Positions 25,321 to 33,228 of a stretch of 64,000 bases of DNA are shown piece by piece. Origin of the DNA: Candidatus Ruminococcus avistercoris (GTDB taxonomy: Bacteria; Bacillota; Clostridia; Lachnospirales; Lachnospiraceae); assembly GCA_019120315.1 (NCBI GenBank), contig DWVJ01000002.1:1-64000 (forward strand), given 5' to 3'. A model generated the notes under the pieces. The model had not been told where the DNA came from and made no database searches. It worked only from the letters and a program-made list of their open reading frames with translations. How positions within the stretch are numbered: the first letter of the stretch is position 1; each line of letters starts with the position of its first letter. Made by a program: the position numbers and the translations under genes.

Positions 25321-25346
25321 AACAATTAAACATTTCCTTAATCATT
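25321..25346 (-). promoter_or_regulatory. Operator-like element of the CooC-like operon
   Basis: 21 of 26 bases match the inverted repeat of the HMA-ATPase operon (20004-20029), including AACAATTAA and TTAAT. It lies at about +1 to +26 of the predicted transcript, 30 bases before the ATG. Confidence 0.6.
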
Positions 25347-25352
25347 ATGTCC

Positions 25353-25381
25353 ACCATATTCCCTTTCTTCCCCCCGGTCAA
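25353..25381 (-). promoter_or_regulatory. Promoter of the CooC-like operon
   Basis: TTGACC (25381-25376), 17-bp spacer, TATGGT (25358-25353). The weak -10 fits a promoter needing an activator; the GGGCAAA repeat sits at the same distance upstream as in the HMA-ATPase operon. Confidence 0.55.
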
Positions 25382-25407
25382 CCGCTTCGGACTACATCCT
25401 TCCAGAC

Positions 25408-25435
25408 GGGTAAATACTTCTTCCGATCGGGCAAA
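25408..25435. promoter_or_regulatory. GGGCAAA direct repeat, 21-bp spacing (copy C)
   Basis: GGGTAAA at 25408-25414 and GGGCAAA at 25429-25435, 21 bp apart, at about -63 to -90 of the CooC-like operon. The HMA-ATPase operon has the same arrangement. Confidence 0.58.
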
Positions 25436-25453
25436 AAATTAACCTTCTTTTCC

Positions 25454-26086
25454 TCAACCCTCTCTTCGTTCTTCTGCCGCAGATTTTAATCTTGACAGCA
25501 GAACATCTCCAACCGTCACCGCATCCTCGATTGTCAGATAATGATCGGCGTTTTTGCTTAAGAGCATCTTCCCGGAAGTATCAAATTCCTCATCCGCAAA
25601 CCATATCTTCAGCCAGATGGGATAATGGGGAAGAAACGGAAATACCGCGCACAGGTCAGATCTGTCTTCCACAATCTCTGCTCCAAGAGATTTACAGATC
25701 TTGAGGATCTGTTCCGGGCTCTTGTCTGCCAGGAACAGGCGCAGTTCCTTGTCCATATAATGATCAAATTTTGTTCCCCGGATCAGACCATCCTTTAAAC
25801 CGCCGAAAGAAACTTGCTCTTCGGACGCTTTCACACCGTCTGCAAGATCAAGATAATGTAAAATTACTAATTGATGCCACTCCTCTATATACGGTGTGAA
25901 ATCATATTCCGGAAGAGAGATCTCAAGTCTCTGATTCAGGCTTTGTATTTCCAGACACTCCTTTTCACTGTAGAATAGTGCGCCGCTCTTAGCGGCAATT
26001 TCCATGGGCAGATGATTTTGCAGCCGCTGCACGGCAGACGTTCTCATCTTGGAAAACGCACGCTCCTCCTGTATCATAGGTTCCAT
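25454..26086 (-). CDS. DUF3786 domain protein (paralogue 3)
   Basis: 210 residues, soluble. The signature block reads WFADEEFDTSGKMLLS, followed by AVTVGDVLLSRL. It is the most divergent of the three paralogues. It is transcribed divergently from the Rrf2 regulator from overlapping promoters, a usual arrangement for a gene controlled by its neighbour. Function unknown. Confidence 0.78.
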   Translation of the reverse strand: MEPMIQEERAFSKMRTSAVQRLQNHLPMEIAAKSGALFYSEKECLEIQSLNQRLEISLPEYDFTPYIEEWHQLVILHYLDLADGVKASEEQVSFGGLKDGLIRGTKFDHYMDKELRLFLADKSPEQILKICKSLGAEIVEDRSDLCAVFPFLPHYPIWLKIWFADEEFDTSGKMLLSKNADHYLTIEDAVTVGDVLLSRLKSAAEERREG

Positions 26087-26134
26087 ATTATCTTCTCCTC
26101 TTGTAATTGATGTAAAAATTATTTTAACATCATT

Positions 26135-26177
26135 AGTCTATCATTCGCTTGCAAGGCTGTCAATATGCTGTTATAAT
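26135..26177. promoter_or_regulatory. Overlapping divergent promoters, DUF3786 paralogue 3 (-) and Rrf2-AraC (+)
   Basis: Minus: TTGACA (26163-26158), 17 bp, TAGACT (26140-26135). Plus: TTGCAA (26149-26154), 17 bp, TATAAT (26172-26177). The core recurs almost unchanged at 22099-22128 in front of the sirtuin pair. Confidence 0.7.
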
Positions 26178-26206
26178 TAAATTAACACGAAGAGGAGGAA
26201 CGCATT

Positions 26207-26641
26207 ATGAAGTATTCCACAAAAGTCAGTGATGCCGTCCATATCCTGGCTTTTATCCAGTTAAACCCTGTCGATTTTCTGTCCAGCACTCGCATCGCGG
26301 AAAGTCTTCGTACCAACCCCGGCTGTGTCCGGCAGCTCATGTCCGCTTTGCGAAAGGCCGGACTGCTGTTCAGCGTCAAGGGGCATCCCCGTCCGACGCT
26401 GGCAAAAGAACCCTCTGCGATCACTTTGCTGGATGTCTATAAAGCGGTGGAGGGCGATAAACCCCTGCTCCATCTGGATACCCATACCAACCCGGAATGC
26501 GGCGTAGGCATCTATATCCAGCTGTCCCTTCAGGACTATTTTAACCGGGTGCAAAAAACCGCAGAAGAGGAAATGAAGCAGATCACACTTCAGGATATCC
26601 TGGACCGTTACCAGGAAAAAGTTACTAAGGAGAGCAGATAA
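26207..26641 (+). CDS. Rrf2-family transcriptional regulator
   Basis: 144 residues. Winged helix at the N-terminus (MKYSTKVSDAVHILAFI ... SSTRIAESLRTNPGCVRQLMSALRKAGLL), then a dimerisation helix. The Fe-S ligating three-Cys cluster of IscR/NsrR is absent; only one Cys remains in that region (NPECGVG, about 104), so it is closer to YwnA-type or thiol-sensing members. GAGGAGG precedes the ATG. The stop is directly followed by the AraC-family start, so the two are cotranscribed. Confidence 0.9.
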   Translation: MKYSTKVSDAVHILAFIQLNPVDFLSSTRIAESLRTNPGCVRQLMSALRKAGLLFSVKGHPRPTLAKEPSAITLLDVYKAVEGDKPLLHLDTHTNPECGVGIYIQLSLQDYFNRVQKTAEEEMKQITLQDILDRYQEKVTKESR

Positions 26642-27634
26642 ATGGAGCAGGAACCATTTTTGCATATAGAAAGGAATCTTCAGGATGTTCCCAAAGGCAC
26701 TCTTATCGTGGAGCATCACTTTGACAAACAAAGAGAGCAGAATCTTTTTACTGAGTCTTTTCATACCTTTACCACGGGAAAGGGTAAAATGATTGCCTAT
26801 CAGGTATTCCCCGGAGTCCAGCTTTCGCTCAATTACTACCATGCAGAGCAGGCCGGCTTCCGCCATGATTCCCATGATCATATTCTGGAAATCAATCATT
26901 GCCGCCATGGCAGGATCGGATGGGATTTTCATAATGGGACTTCCGTTTACCTCGGGTCCGGTGATCTTGCCCTGCACAGTATGGAATGCTGTGCAGATTC
27001 TGCGATGATGTTCCCCTTAGGCTACAGTGAAGGGATTTCCGTCTCCATAGATCTGGTAAAACTGAAAACGCTCTCTCTTCCCATCCTGCAGGAGGCCTCC
27101 GTAGACATCGACCAGATAAACCGTACCTTTTGCCGTTCTGACAGATCCCTTGCTCTTTCTTCCTCCCCGGCGATTGACGGAATTTTCTCACCTATGTATG
27201 CGGCGCCGGAAGAAATACGTCTTCCCTATTTTAAGTTGAAAATTCAAGAGTTGCTTTTATATCTCGGATATCTGGATCCACAGACCGCAGGACTGACCCG
27301 GTACTGTTCCGGACAGACGGCAACGATTAAGGAAATTCATGCTTTATTAACGGAACACCTGGATCAGCGATATACGATCGAAGAACTTTCAAAAAAATTT
27401 CTGCTCAATACTTCCTCCCTGAAGGAAGTTTTTAAAGGAGTCTATGGACTCCCTGTCGCAACTTATATGAAAGAGTATAGAATCCGTAAAGGAATGGAAA
27501 TGCTGAAACAGACAGATGACAGCATTGCCGAAATCGCGGCAAAGGTCGGATATGAAACGCAGGGAAAATTTACAAAGGCCTTTAAAGATATTGCAAAGAC
27601 AACACCAACTGCTTTTCGAAGAAATTTTCGATAG
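26642..27634 (+). CDS. AraC-family transcriptional regulator
   Basis: 330 residues. An N-terminal ligand/cupin-like domain of about 220 residues (with a His-rich stretch AGFRHDSHDHILEINHC) precedes the C-terminal double HTH (about 225-330: YTIEELSKKFLLNTSSLKEVFK and SIAEIAAKVGYETQGKFTKAFK). The ATG abuts the TAA of the Rrf2 gene, indicating translational coupling. AraC proteins bind direct repeats 21 bp apart, as found at three promoters of this region, so it is the natural candidate activator. Confidence 0.9.
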   Translation: MEQEPFLHIERNLQDVPKGTLIVEHHFDKQREQNLFTESFHTFTTGKGKMIAYQVFPGVQLSLNYYHAEQAGFRHDSHDHILEINHCRHGRIGWDFHNGTSVYLGSGDLALHSMECCADSAMMFPLGYSEGISVSIDLVKLKTLSLPILQEASVDIDQINRTFCRSDRSLALSSSPAIDGIFSPMYAAPEEIRLPYFKLKIQELLLYLGYLDPQTAGLTRYCSGQTATIKEIHALLTEHLDQRYTIEELSKKFLLNTSSLKEVFKGVYGLPVATYMKEYRIRKGMEMLKQTDDSIAEIAAKVGYETQGKFTKAFKDIAKTTPTAFRRNFR

Positions 27635-27640
27635 GATGAT

Positions 27641-27678
27641 AAAATGAGTGCCTTTTACTGACACTCATTTTCTTTTTC
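27641..27678 (+). terminator. Terminator after the AraC-family gene
   Basis: AAAATGAGTG pairs perfectly with CACTCATTTT, followed by CTTTTTCT. It begins 6 bases after the stop codon. Confidence 0.85.
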
Positions 27679-27706
27679 TGTATTTTTGCCGTTCTACTGA
27701 CGAATT

Positions 27707-27766
27707 ATCTTGGTCGCTATCTTGGTCGCTATCTTGGTCGCTGTCTTGGTCGCTGTCTTGGTCGGT
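27707..27766. repeat. 12-bp tandem repeat, five copies
   Basis: Unit ATCTTGGTCGCT three times, then two variants starting with G, the last ending GGT. Because the unit is a multiple of three, frames stay open on both strands (LSWS repeats on plus, SDQD repeats on minus), but no convincing start or ribosome site makes either a gene. It lies just downstream of the dehydrogenase stop. Confidence 0.85.
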
Positions 27767-27804
27767 GCTGCGATCAACAACCGTAACTTCCAATTCATTC
27801 CATA

Positions 27805-28818
27805 TCATTCAAATTTTATTATCACATTTAAGGCGGCATTGGTATCTCCGGCGGTTCGTAAAGCCTCTTCCAGTTCGTCCAATGAAAACTCATGAGTGAT
27901 GATCTGCTCAATATCCCAGTTCCTGCTTTTCATTATCTTCATTACATCACGGACATCTTCAGGCATGTAACCGCCGGAACCAATAATACTCTTTTGCGCA
28001 AATGTTAAATGAAGAAGGTCTAGTTTTCTGATTGCTTTATTTACTGCGACACTTGTAAAACGGCTTTCTACTTTTCCGTATTTCATAAATAATGGCAATA
28101 TCTCTTCGGAACCGCTGGCATCAATTATTCCGTCAATATCGGCAGTTATACCGTTAAGAGAATAGGCTTCTCCAAAATATTTTTTTGCATTTTCGCAAAA
28201 ATTTTCTTCTGCGGTATTGCATGTTTGAAAGCCTAATTGCCTTACAATTTTCAGACGAAACTCCGATAAATCGCACAGCATAATTTTATCTGCGCCAAAG
28301 TATTTCAGGGCAATGGCCGTGGCAATCCCTATGGTACCACAGCCAAAGACCGCAAAATTTTCGCTCTCTTTGGGGCCTGTCCTTCTGGCGGCTCTGCACC
28401 CCACAGTAAAAGGCTCGATCAGACAGGCAGTTTTATCGGATATTTGGCTGTCTACACTGTATAAAGAGTAATTTCTCTTTGCGTTTGGAATTTTGATGTA
28501 CTCAGAAAATCCGCCTATTGTTCCAGCACGTCTGGTGTCACCCTTTGCATATCTTGGATAAGGGTATACCCGTTCGCCAACGGTAAAATCTGTAACGTTT
28601 TTCCCGACTGCTGCGATGCGTGAAACCGTTTCATGACCAAATTCTCCACCTATGGTTATCCTGTGTCCTGTTTCAGCCCCCTGTTGGTAGACTGCAACAT
28701 CTGTACCGCAGATACAGGAATAGATGTTCCTGATAAGGACATCATTTTCTCCGATTTCCGGCAGCGGGACAGAACGTATCTCAATGTTTTCTTTACCTAA
28801 ATAGATTGCTGATTTCAT
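27805..28818 (-). CDS. Zinc-dependent MDR-family alcohol/polyol dehydrogenase
   Basis: 337 residues, sorbitol/threonine dehydrogenase-like. Catalytic zinc ligands are visible as ICGTD (Cys 37), GHE (about 62) and the IEP segment; the Rossmann motif is FGCGTIGIA (about 155-163). The four-Cys structural zinc lobe is missing (VYPYPRYAKGDTRRAG in its place). The gene and its divergent TetR neighbour are clearly more AT-rich than the surroundings, suggesting acquisition. Substrate not determinable. AGGAGGGG precedes the ATG. Confidence 0.85.
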   Translation of the reverse strand: MKSAIYLGKENIEIRSVPLPEIGENDVLIRNIYSCICGTDVAVYQQGAETGHRITIGGEFGHETVSRIAAVGKNVTDFTVGERVYPYPRYAKGDTRRAGTIGGFSEYIKIPNAKRNYSLYSVDSQISDKTACLIEPFTVGCRAARRTGPKESENFAVFGCGTIGIATAIALKYFGADKIMLCDLSEFRLKIVRQLGFQTCNTAEENFCENAKKYFGEAYSLNGITADIDGIIDASGSEEILPLFMKYGKVESRFTSVAVNKAIRKLDLLHLTFAQKSIIGSGGYMPEDVRDVMKIMKSRNWDIEQIITHEFSLDELEEALRTAGDTNAALNVIIKFE

Positions 28819-28867
28819 TATTTAATACCCCTCCTATTTAATGCTTTTGAAAAAGTGGTACCGCTCC

Positions 28868-28896
28868 TTGCATTTCTTATTATGGGGATATATAAT
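28868..28896 (+). promoter_or_regulatory. Promoter of the TetR-family gene
   Basis: TTGCAT (28868-28873), 17-bp spacer, TATAAT (28891-28896). A candidate divergent promoter for the dehydrogenase (TTGATT-17-CATAAT) overlaps it on the minus strand. Confidence 0.6.
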
Positions 28897-28914
28897 GATA
28901 CAATCAATCATCAA

Positions 28915-28936
28915 TATTCCAATTTGTGTTGGAATA
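28915..28936. promoter_or_regulatory. TetR operator palindrome
   Basis: TATTCCAA-N6-TTGGAATA, perfect 8-bp arms, between the predicted TetR start site and the GTG start codon. It is placed to repress both divergent genes. Confidence 0.75.
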
Positions 28937-28957
28937 ATAAAAATGAGGTGCCAATTT

Positions 28958-29629
28958 GTGAATAAAAAGAACAACCAGCGTTTTCATGATACAGAAATCC
29001 GTATGGAAGCCGTAATGCTGGAACTTATGAAAACAACAGAATTTGAAAAAATAACCGTAAAAAAGATATGTGAAAAATCCAGAGTGAACCGGTCTACTTT
29101 TTACGCCCATTTTTCGGATATTAACGATATGATGGATAAAATGGAGCAGAAACTCAGAAAAGAATTATTGGCAAGCTATGAAAACAATGATGAAAACCAG
29201 ATTTTTTCGGAACAATCTTTCATAAACTTTTTGAAGCATATCAAAAAGCACAGATATTTTTATAAAGTGAATTTACAGACAAGGAAATCATTCCCTCTAA
29301 AGCAGGGATTTGATAAACTATGGGATATTATCGAACCACGCTGTATCAATGCCGGTATTACCGACAGAGAAGAGATTTTATATTATTTTGTCGGATTTCA
29401 GGCTGGCTTTACCATGATTTTAAAACGGTGGGTAGATACAGATTGTTTACAAAACGAGCAGGAGCTGGCAACTATTATAAAGAATTGCGTACCGCATATT
29501 TTGGTGGGTATATCCCACACAGATACGCCTGTTTCCTCACTGCATAACGATCCATCAACTTCTGGAATTTCAAATGCTGGATCAGAAAAATTTATTATCA
29601 GGAAAAATAATGCAAAAAGACGGCAGTGA
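28958..29629 (+). CDS. TetR/AcrR-family regulator
   Basis: 223 residues from GTG 28958 (GAGGTG 7 bases upstream); the frame extends to 28841 but would cover the operator. The HTH (FEKITVKKICEKSRVNRSTFYAHFSDI) is typical; the rest is a ligand-binding helical domain with a C-terminal TetR_C-like region. Divergent from the dehydrogenase, which it probably represses. The stop codon lies inside the loop of the following terminator. Confidence 0.87.
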   Translation: MNKKNNQRFHDTEIRMEAVMLELMKTTEFEKITVKKICEKSRVNRSTFYAHFSDINDMMDKMEQKLRKELLASYENNDENQIFSEQSFINFLKHIKKHRYFYKVNLQTRKSFPLKQGFDKLWDIIEPRCINAGITDREEILYYFVGFQAGFTMILKRWVDTDCLQNEQELATIIKNCVPHILVGISHTDTPVSSLHNDPSTSGISNAGSEKFIIRKNNAKRRQ

Positions 29630-29650
29630 ATTTTACCGTCTTTTTGCATT
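29609..29650. terminator. Bidirectional terminator between TetR gene and proS
   Basis: A perfect 15-bp stem (AATGCAAAAAGACGG and its complement) with T-rich arms in both directions serves both convergent genes. The TetR stop codon (29627-29629) is in the loop. Confidence 0.9.
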
Positions 29651-29664
29651 TTCCATATTGTTCC

Positions 29665-31104
29665 TTAATATGCTTTTCCCCAGTATACCATCTTCACTGC
29701 AGGTTTGCCGCAGCAGACGCAGGTGTCCGCCAGATGCTCCTGTTCAAAGGGCATACAGCGGGATGTGGCCTGGGTTTCTTCTTTGATCTTATCCTCGCAT
29801 TCCTGACAGCCGCACCACATGGCTTTCACGAATCCGGGTTTTTCTTCGATGGTCTTTTTAAACTCTTCGTAATCCGTGGCAACATAGGTGTGGGCGTCTC
29901 TGTGGGCTCTGGCACGCTCCAGCATATCGTGCTGGATGGTCTCCAGCAGTTCCTGTGCTTTTGATGCAACCTGATCCAGCGATACCACGATCTTCTCTCT
30001 GGTATCCCGGCGAACCAGTACCGCCTGGTTCTGCTCGATATCTTTGGGTCCCAGTTCCACACGCAGCGGGATGCCCCGCATCTCCTGCTCGGAGAATTTC
30101 CATCCCGGACTCTTGTCCGCATCATCCAGTCTGCTGCGGATCCCCTGCGCTTTCAGACTGTCATAAACCTTTCCGGCCGCCTCCAGCACGCCTTCTTTCT
30201 TCTGCTGGATGGGGATTACCGTCACCTGGACCGGCGCGATTCTGGGCGGAAGCACCAGACCGCTGTTGTCACCGTGCACCATGATGATGGCTCCGATCAT
30301 ACGGGTCGTCATCCCCCATGAGGTCTGGTGTACGTATTTCAGCGTATTGTCTTTGTCTGTATACTGAATGTTAAAGGCTTTTGCAAATCCATCGCCGAAA
30401 TTGTGGCTGGTTCCGGACTGCAGCGCTTTGCCGTCATGCATCAGAGATTCGATGGTGTAGGTGGACTCTGCTCCGGCAAATTTTTCCTTGTCTGTCTTCT
30501 TTCCTTTGATCACCGGGATCGCCAGCACTTCCTCGCAGAAATCCGCATAGAGATTCAGCATCATGATGGTACGCTCTTCCGCTTCCTCGGCTGTGGCATG
30601 GGCCGTATGGCCTTCCTGCCAGAGGAACTCGCGGGAACGCAGGAAGGGTCTTGTGGTCTTTTCCCAGCGCACCACGGAGCACCACTGATTGTACACTTTT
30701 GGCAGATCTCTGTGGGAATGGATATCCCGGGAGTAAAGATCACAGAACAGCGTCTCCGACGTGGGACGCACGCAGAGTCTTTCCTGCAAAGGTTCCAGAC
30801 CGCCGTGGGTGACCCAGGCAACCTCCGGCGCAAATCCTTCCACATGATCCTTTTCTTTCTGCAGCAGACTCTCGGGAATGAACATGGGCAGATACACGTT
30901 TTCCACCCCGGTTTCCTTGAATCTGGCGTCCAGCTCTTTCTGAATATTTTCCCAGATGGCGTAGCCTGCCGGTTTAATCACCATACATCCTTTTACGCTG
31001 GTGTAATCGATCAACTCCGCTTTTTTTACAATATCGGTATACCATTGAGCGAAATCCTCCTCCATGGAGGTAATCGCCTCTACCAGTTTCTTTTCCTTAG
31101 CCAT
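29665..31104 (-). CDS. proS: Prolyl-tRNA synthetase, short (archaeal/eukaryote-like) type
   Basis: 479 residues. Charges tRNA-Pro. Class II motifs are present (motif 2 around [21 protein letters not shown]; motif 3 near the [12 protein letters not shown] segment). It lacks the bacterial insertion (editing) domain and ends with the C-terminal zinc-binding extension with CGCQEC and CVCCGK, as in the ProRS 3 group of Clostridia. AAAGGAG precedes the ATG. No T-box leader is present; it follows dCMP deaminase by 32 bases and is likely cotranscribed. Confidence 0.95.
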   Translation of the reverse strand: MAKEKKLVEAITSMEEDFAQWYTDIVKKAELIDYTSVKGCMVIKPAGYAIWENIQKELDARFKETGVENVYLPMFIPESLLQKEKDHVEGFAPEVAWVTHGGLEPLQERLCVRPTSETLFCDLYSRDIHSHRDLPKVYNQWCSVVRWEKTTRPFLRSREFLWQEGHTAHATAEEAEERTIMMLNLYADFCEEVLAIPVIKGKKTDKEKFAGAESTYTIESLMHDGKALQSGTSHNFGDGFAKAFNIQYTDKDNTLKYVHQTSWGMTTRMIGAIIMVHGDNSGLVLPPRIAPVQVTVIPIQQKKEGVLEAAGKVYDSLKAQGIRSRLDDADKSPGWKFSEQEMRGIPLRVELGPKDIEQNQAVLVRRDTREKIVVSLDQVASKAQELLETIQHDMLERARAHRDAHTYVATDYEEFKKTIEEKPGFVKAMWCGCQECEDKIKEETQATSRCMPFEQEHLADTCVCCGKPAVKMVYWGKAY

Positions 31105-31136
31105 AACTTCTCCTTTTTGTTTCCTGTTTCATTTTA

Positions 31137-31622
31137 TTAAACACGGAAGGAAATCTCCCGGTTTGTCCTGTTATAATTGTAGTAACGGACTCCTGCCGCA
31201 TCCATCATCCGTTTGGAAGCGATGACAGAATCCGTGCCGTCATATTTGTCGCAGTCATAGATCACTGTCTTGATACCCGCCTGGATAATCGCCTTGGCGC
31301 ATTCATTGCAGGGAAAGAGGGTGACATAAAGTTTAGCTCCTTCCAGACTGCCTCCGCGGTAATTGAGAATCGCATTCAGTTCACTGTGGGTGGAATACAG
31401 GTATTTTGTCTCCAGCGCTTCTCCTTCCCTGGTCCAGGGGAATTCATCGTCGGAACATCCCGTGGGAAACCCGTTATATCCCATGGAAAGGATCTTATTG
31501 TCAGCGCTGACAATGCAGGCTCCCACCTGTGTATTGGGATCCTTGGAGCGCATCCCGGACAGAATGGCCACGCCCATGAAATATTCATCCCAGGTGATAT
31601 AATCTTTTCTCTTGGTATCCAT
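31137..31622 (-). CDS. dCMP deaminase (ComEB-type)
   Basis: 161 residues from ATG 31622; a GTG at 31646 overlapping the upstream stop as GTGA is an alternative. Converts dCMP to dUMP for dTTP synthesis. Zinc motif HSELNAI (His and catalytic Glu) and PCNEC are intact. Tyr-rich C-terminus typical of the family. It follows the LMW-PTP-like gene without a gap. Confidence 0.93.
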   Translation of the reverse strand: MDTKRKDYITWDEYFMGVAILSGMRSKDPNTQVGACIVSADNKILSMGYNGFPTGCSDDEFPWTREGEALETKYLYSTHSELNAILNYRGGSLEGAKLYVTLFPCNECAKAIIQAGIKTVIYDCDKYDGTDSVIASKRMMDAAGVRYYNYNRTNREISFRV

Positions 31623-31642
31623 ACGCTTCACTTCATCCTTTC

Positions 31643-32107
31643 TCACTGGGAAAGCAGTTCTTCTTCATTGAGCTGTACAACCAGTCCGTCCAGCAGTTTT
31701 TCCAGAATTTCATAACATTTCCCGTACTCCTTCAACGGCTCGCCATAAAGCGGCGCCAGTTCTCCCCGCAGCCGGATATATTCCGTCAGCGTGTAGACAT
31801 TTTTAGCGCTCTCATAGTTTTCCCAGATCTTATCCTTCTGCGCGTCCTCCATGGTCAGGATCAGCACATCGTCCCCGATGTCTTCCTGCACCAGCTGCTT
31901 GGCCACATGATCCGCCACATGATATCCGTTGCTGATCAGAACCGCTTCCGCTTTTTGATTCATCGGCTCCGGAAACAGCACCACCAGTCCTCTGGATTCC
32001 ACTTCCATAGGTCCCAGCAGATATTTGCTCCGCATGATGATTTTCGCCATAGGCGCCCTGCTGTTATCATCGTCATCTACAAAAATCAGTTTATTGTAAC
32101 GTTTCAC
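31643..32107 (-). CDS. Low-molecular-weight tyrosine phosphatase-like protein without catalytic Cys
   Basis: 154 residues from GTG 32107 with GGGGAG 8 bases upstream. The N-terminus aligns with the LMW-PTP P-loop (consensus VCxGNxCRSPMA), but reads FVDDDDNSRAPMA: the nucleophilic Cys is Asp 11 and the second Cys is Ser 16, while Arg 17 is kept. A YwlE-type arginine/tyrosine phosphatase gene follows the Sua5 gene in Bacillus, so this is the positional equivalent that has lost catalysis, perhaps kept as a binding protein. The C-terminal third is unlike LMW-PTP. Confidence 0.75.
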   Translation of the reverse strand: MKRYNKLIFVDDDDNSRAPMAKIIMRSKYLLGPMEVESRGLVVLFPEPMNQKAEAVLISNGYHVADHVAKQLVQEDIGDDVLILTMEDAQKDKIWENYESAKNVYTLTEYIRLRGELAPLYGEPLKEYGKCYEILEKLLDGLVVQLNEEELLSQ

Positions 32108-32119
32108 TTTGTTGCTCCC

Positions 32120-33169
32120 CTATACTCTAATCACCTGATGTCCCGCCGCCTTCAGCAGACGATTCATAATTGCCTGCCCCATTTTGGGCGTATCAAAGGA
32201 TTCCGAAAAAATATACGCCGCGCCGCAGTCGTCAAATTCCCGCAGCACGCTGTACAGATGGCGTCCGATACTCTCTTCATCAGAACGGGTTCCGATACTT
32301 TTGATAATGCCGCTGCTGTATCTGCCCACCGACTCATCGGTTCCGATGATTCCCACCGTATAACCAGCCGCTGTCTTTTCCCGGGCCATCTCTTCAATTT
32401 TTGCTGCCACCCGGTCCGTCTGTCCCTCCACGATCAGAAGGGAGCCTTTCGGCGCATAGTGGCGGTATTTCATTCCCGGCGCTTTGGGATGAATCCTGGA
32501 ATCCTCAGCAATCAAACCTTTGTCCATCCTCACCTCGCCCAGGATATCCCGCAGCATCTGCTCGTTGATATAGCCGGGCCGTAAAATCGTGGGAATTTTT
32601 TCCGTAAAATCCACGATCGTGGATTCCAGTCCGATCCCCACGCTGCCCCCGTCCACAATCATCTCGATTTTCCCCTTCAAATCCTCAATGACATGCTCCG
32701 CCATCGTGGGGCTGGGCCGCCCGGAAGTGTTGGCGCTGGGGGCGGCTACGTAGCCGCCCCCTTCCCGGATCAGAGCGCAGGCTATGGGATGGCTGGGAAA
32801 CCGTACCGCCACGCTGTCCAGTCCGCCCGTAGTCTCCAGGGGCACGATACTGCTCTTATGAAATATCATGGTAAGCGGACCCGGCCAACAGGCTGATGCC
32901 AGCTTCCTGGCAGCTTCCGGGATCTCAGTCACCAGCGGCAAAAGACTTGCCATATCCGCAATATGAACGATCAGAGGATTATCCGACGGTCGTCCCTTGG
33001 CCGCATAGATCCGCTGAGAGGCCGTCACATCCAGAGCATTCCCGCCCAGGCCGTATACGGTCTCCGTGGGAAAGGCCACCAGCCCGCCTTCTCTTATGAT
33101 TCTCCCCGCCTCCCGGATGTCTTCCATCCGCGGATGCGCAGGGTCAATTTTTACAATCTTGGTATTCAT
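32120..33169 (-). CDS. sua5: L-threonylcarbamoyladenylate synthase, Sua5 type
   Basis: 349 residues: YrdC domain (about 10-210) plus the C-terminal Sua5 domain. Makes threonylcarbamoyl-AMP for the t6A37 modification of ANN-decoding tRNAs. Motifs: PTETVYGLGGNA, KGRPSDNPL and SANTSGRPSPT. First gene of a likely operon with the LMW-PTP-like gene, dCMP deaminase and proS. Confidence 0.95.
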   Translation of the reverse strand: MNTKIVKIDPAHPRMEDIREAGRIIREGGLVAFPTETVYGLGGNALDVTASQRIYAAKGRPSDNPLIVHIADMASLLPLVTEIPEAARKLASACWPGPLTMIFHKSSIVPLETTGGLDSVAVRFPSHPIACALIREGGGYVAAPSANTSGRPSPTMAEHVIEDLKGKIEMIVDGGSVGIGLESTIVDFTEKIPTILRPGYINEQMLRDILGEVRMDKGLIAEDSRIHPKAPGMKYRHYAPKGSLLIVEGQTDRVAAKIEEMAREKTAAGYTVGIIGTDESVGRYSSGIIKSIGTRSDEESIGRHLYSVLREFDDCGAAYIFSESFDTPKMGQAIMNRLLKAAGHQVIRV

Positions 33170-33198
33170 TGCATATCATCCTTTGCATAATCTTATTT

Positions 33199-33207
33199 AT
33201 TATACCA
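33199..33207 (-). promoter_or_regulatory. Extended -10 promoter of sua5
   Basis: TGGTATAAT on the minus strand (TG plus TATAAT), about 30 bases before the ATG. The -35 is poor, which an extended -10 can offset. Confidence 0.55.
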
Positions 33208-33228
33208 CACATTGTGCAAAAAGGAACT

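Noticed and set aside
27707-27766. Tandem repeat as CRISPR array
   Set aside because: The 12-bp units are contiguous with no spacers and no cas genes are near.
31105-31200. T-box leader for proS
   Set aside because: Only 32 bases separate proS from the upstream gene; there is no room for a T-box and no T-box core sequence.
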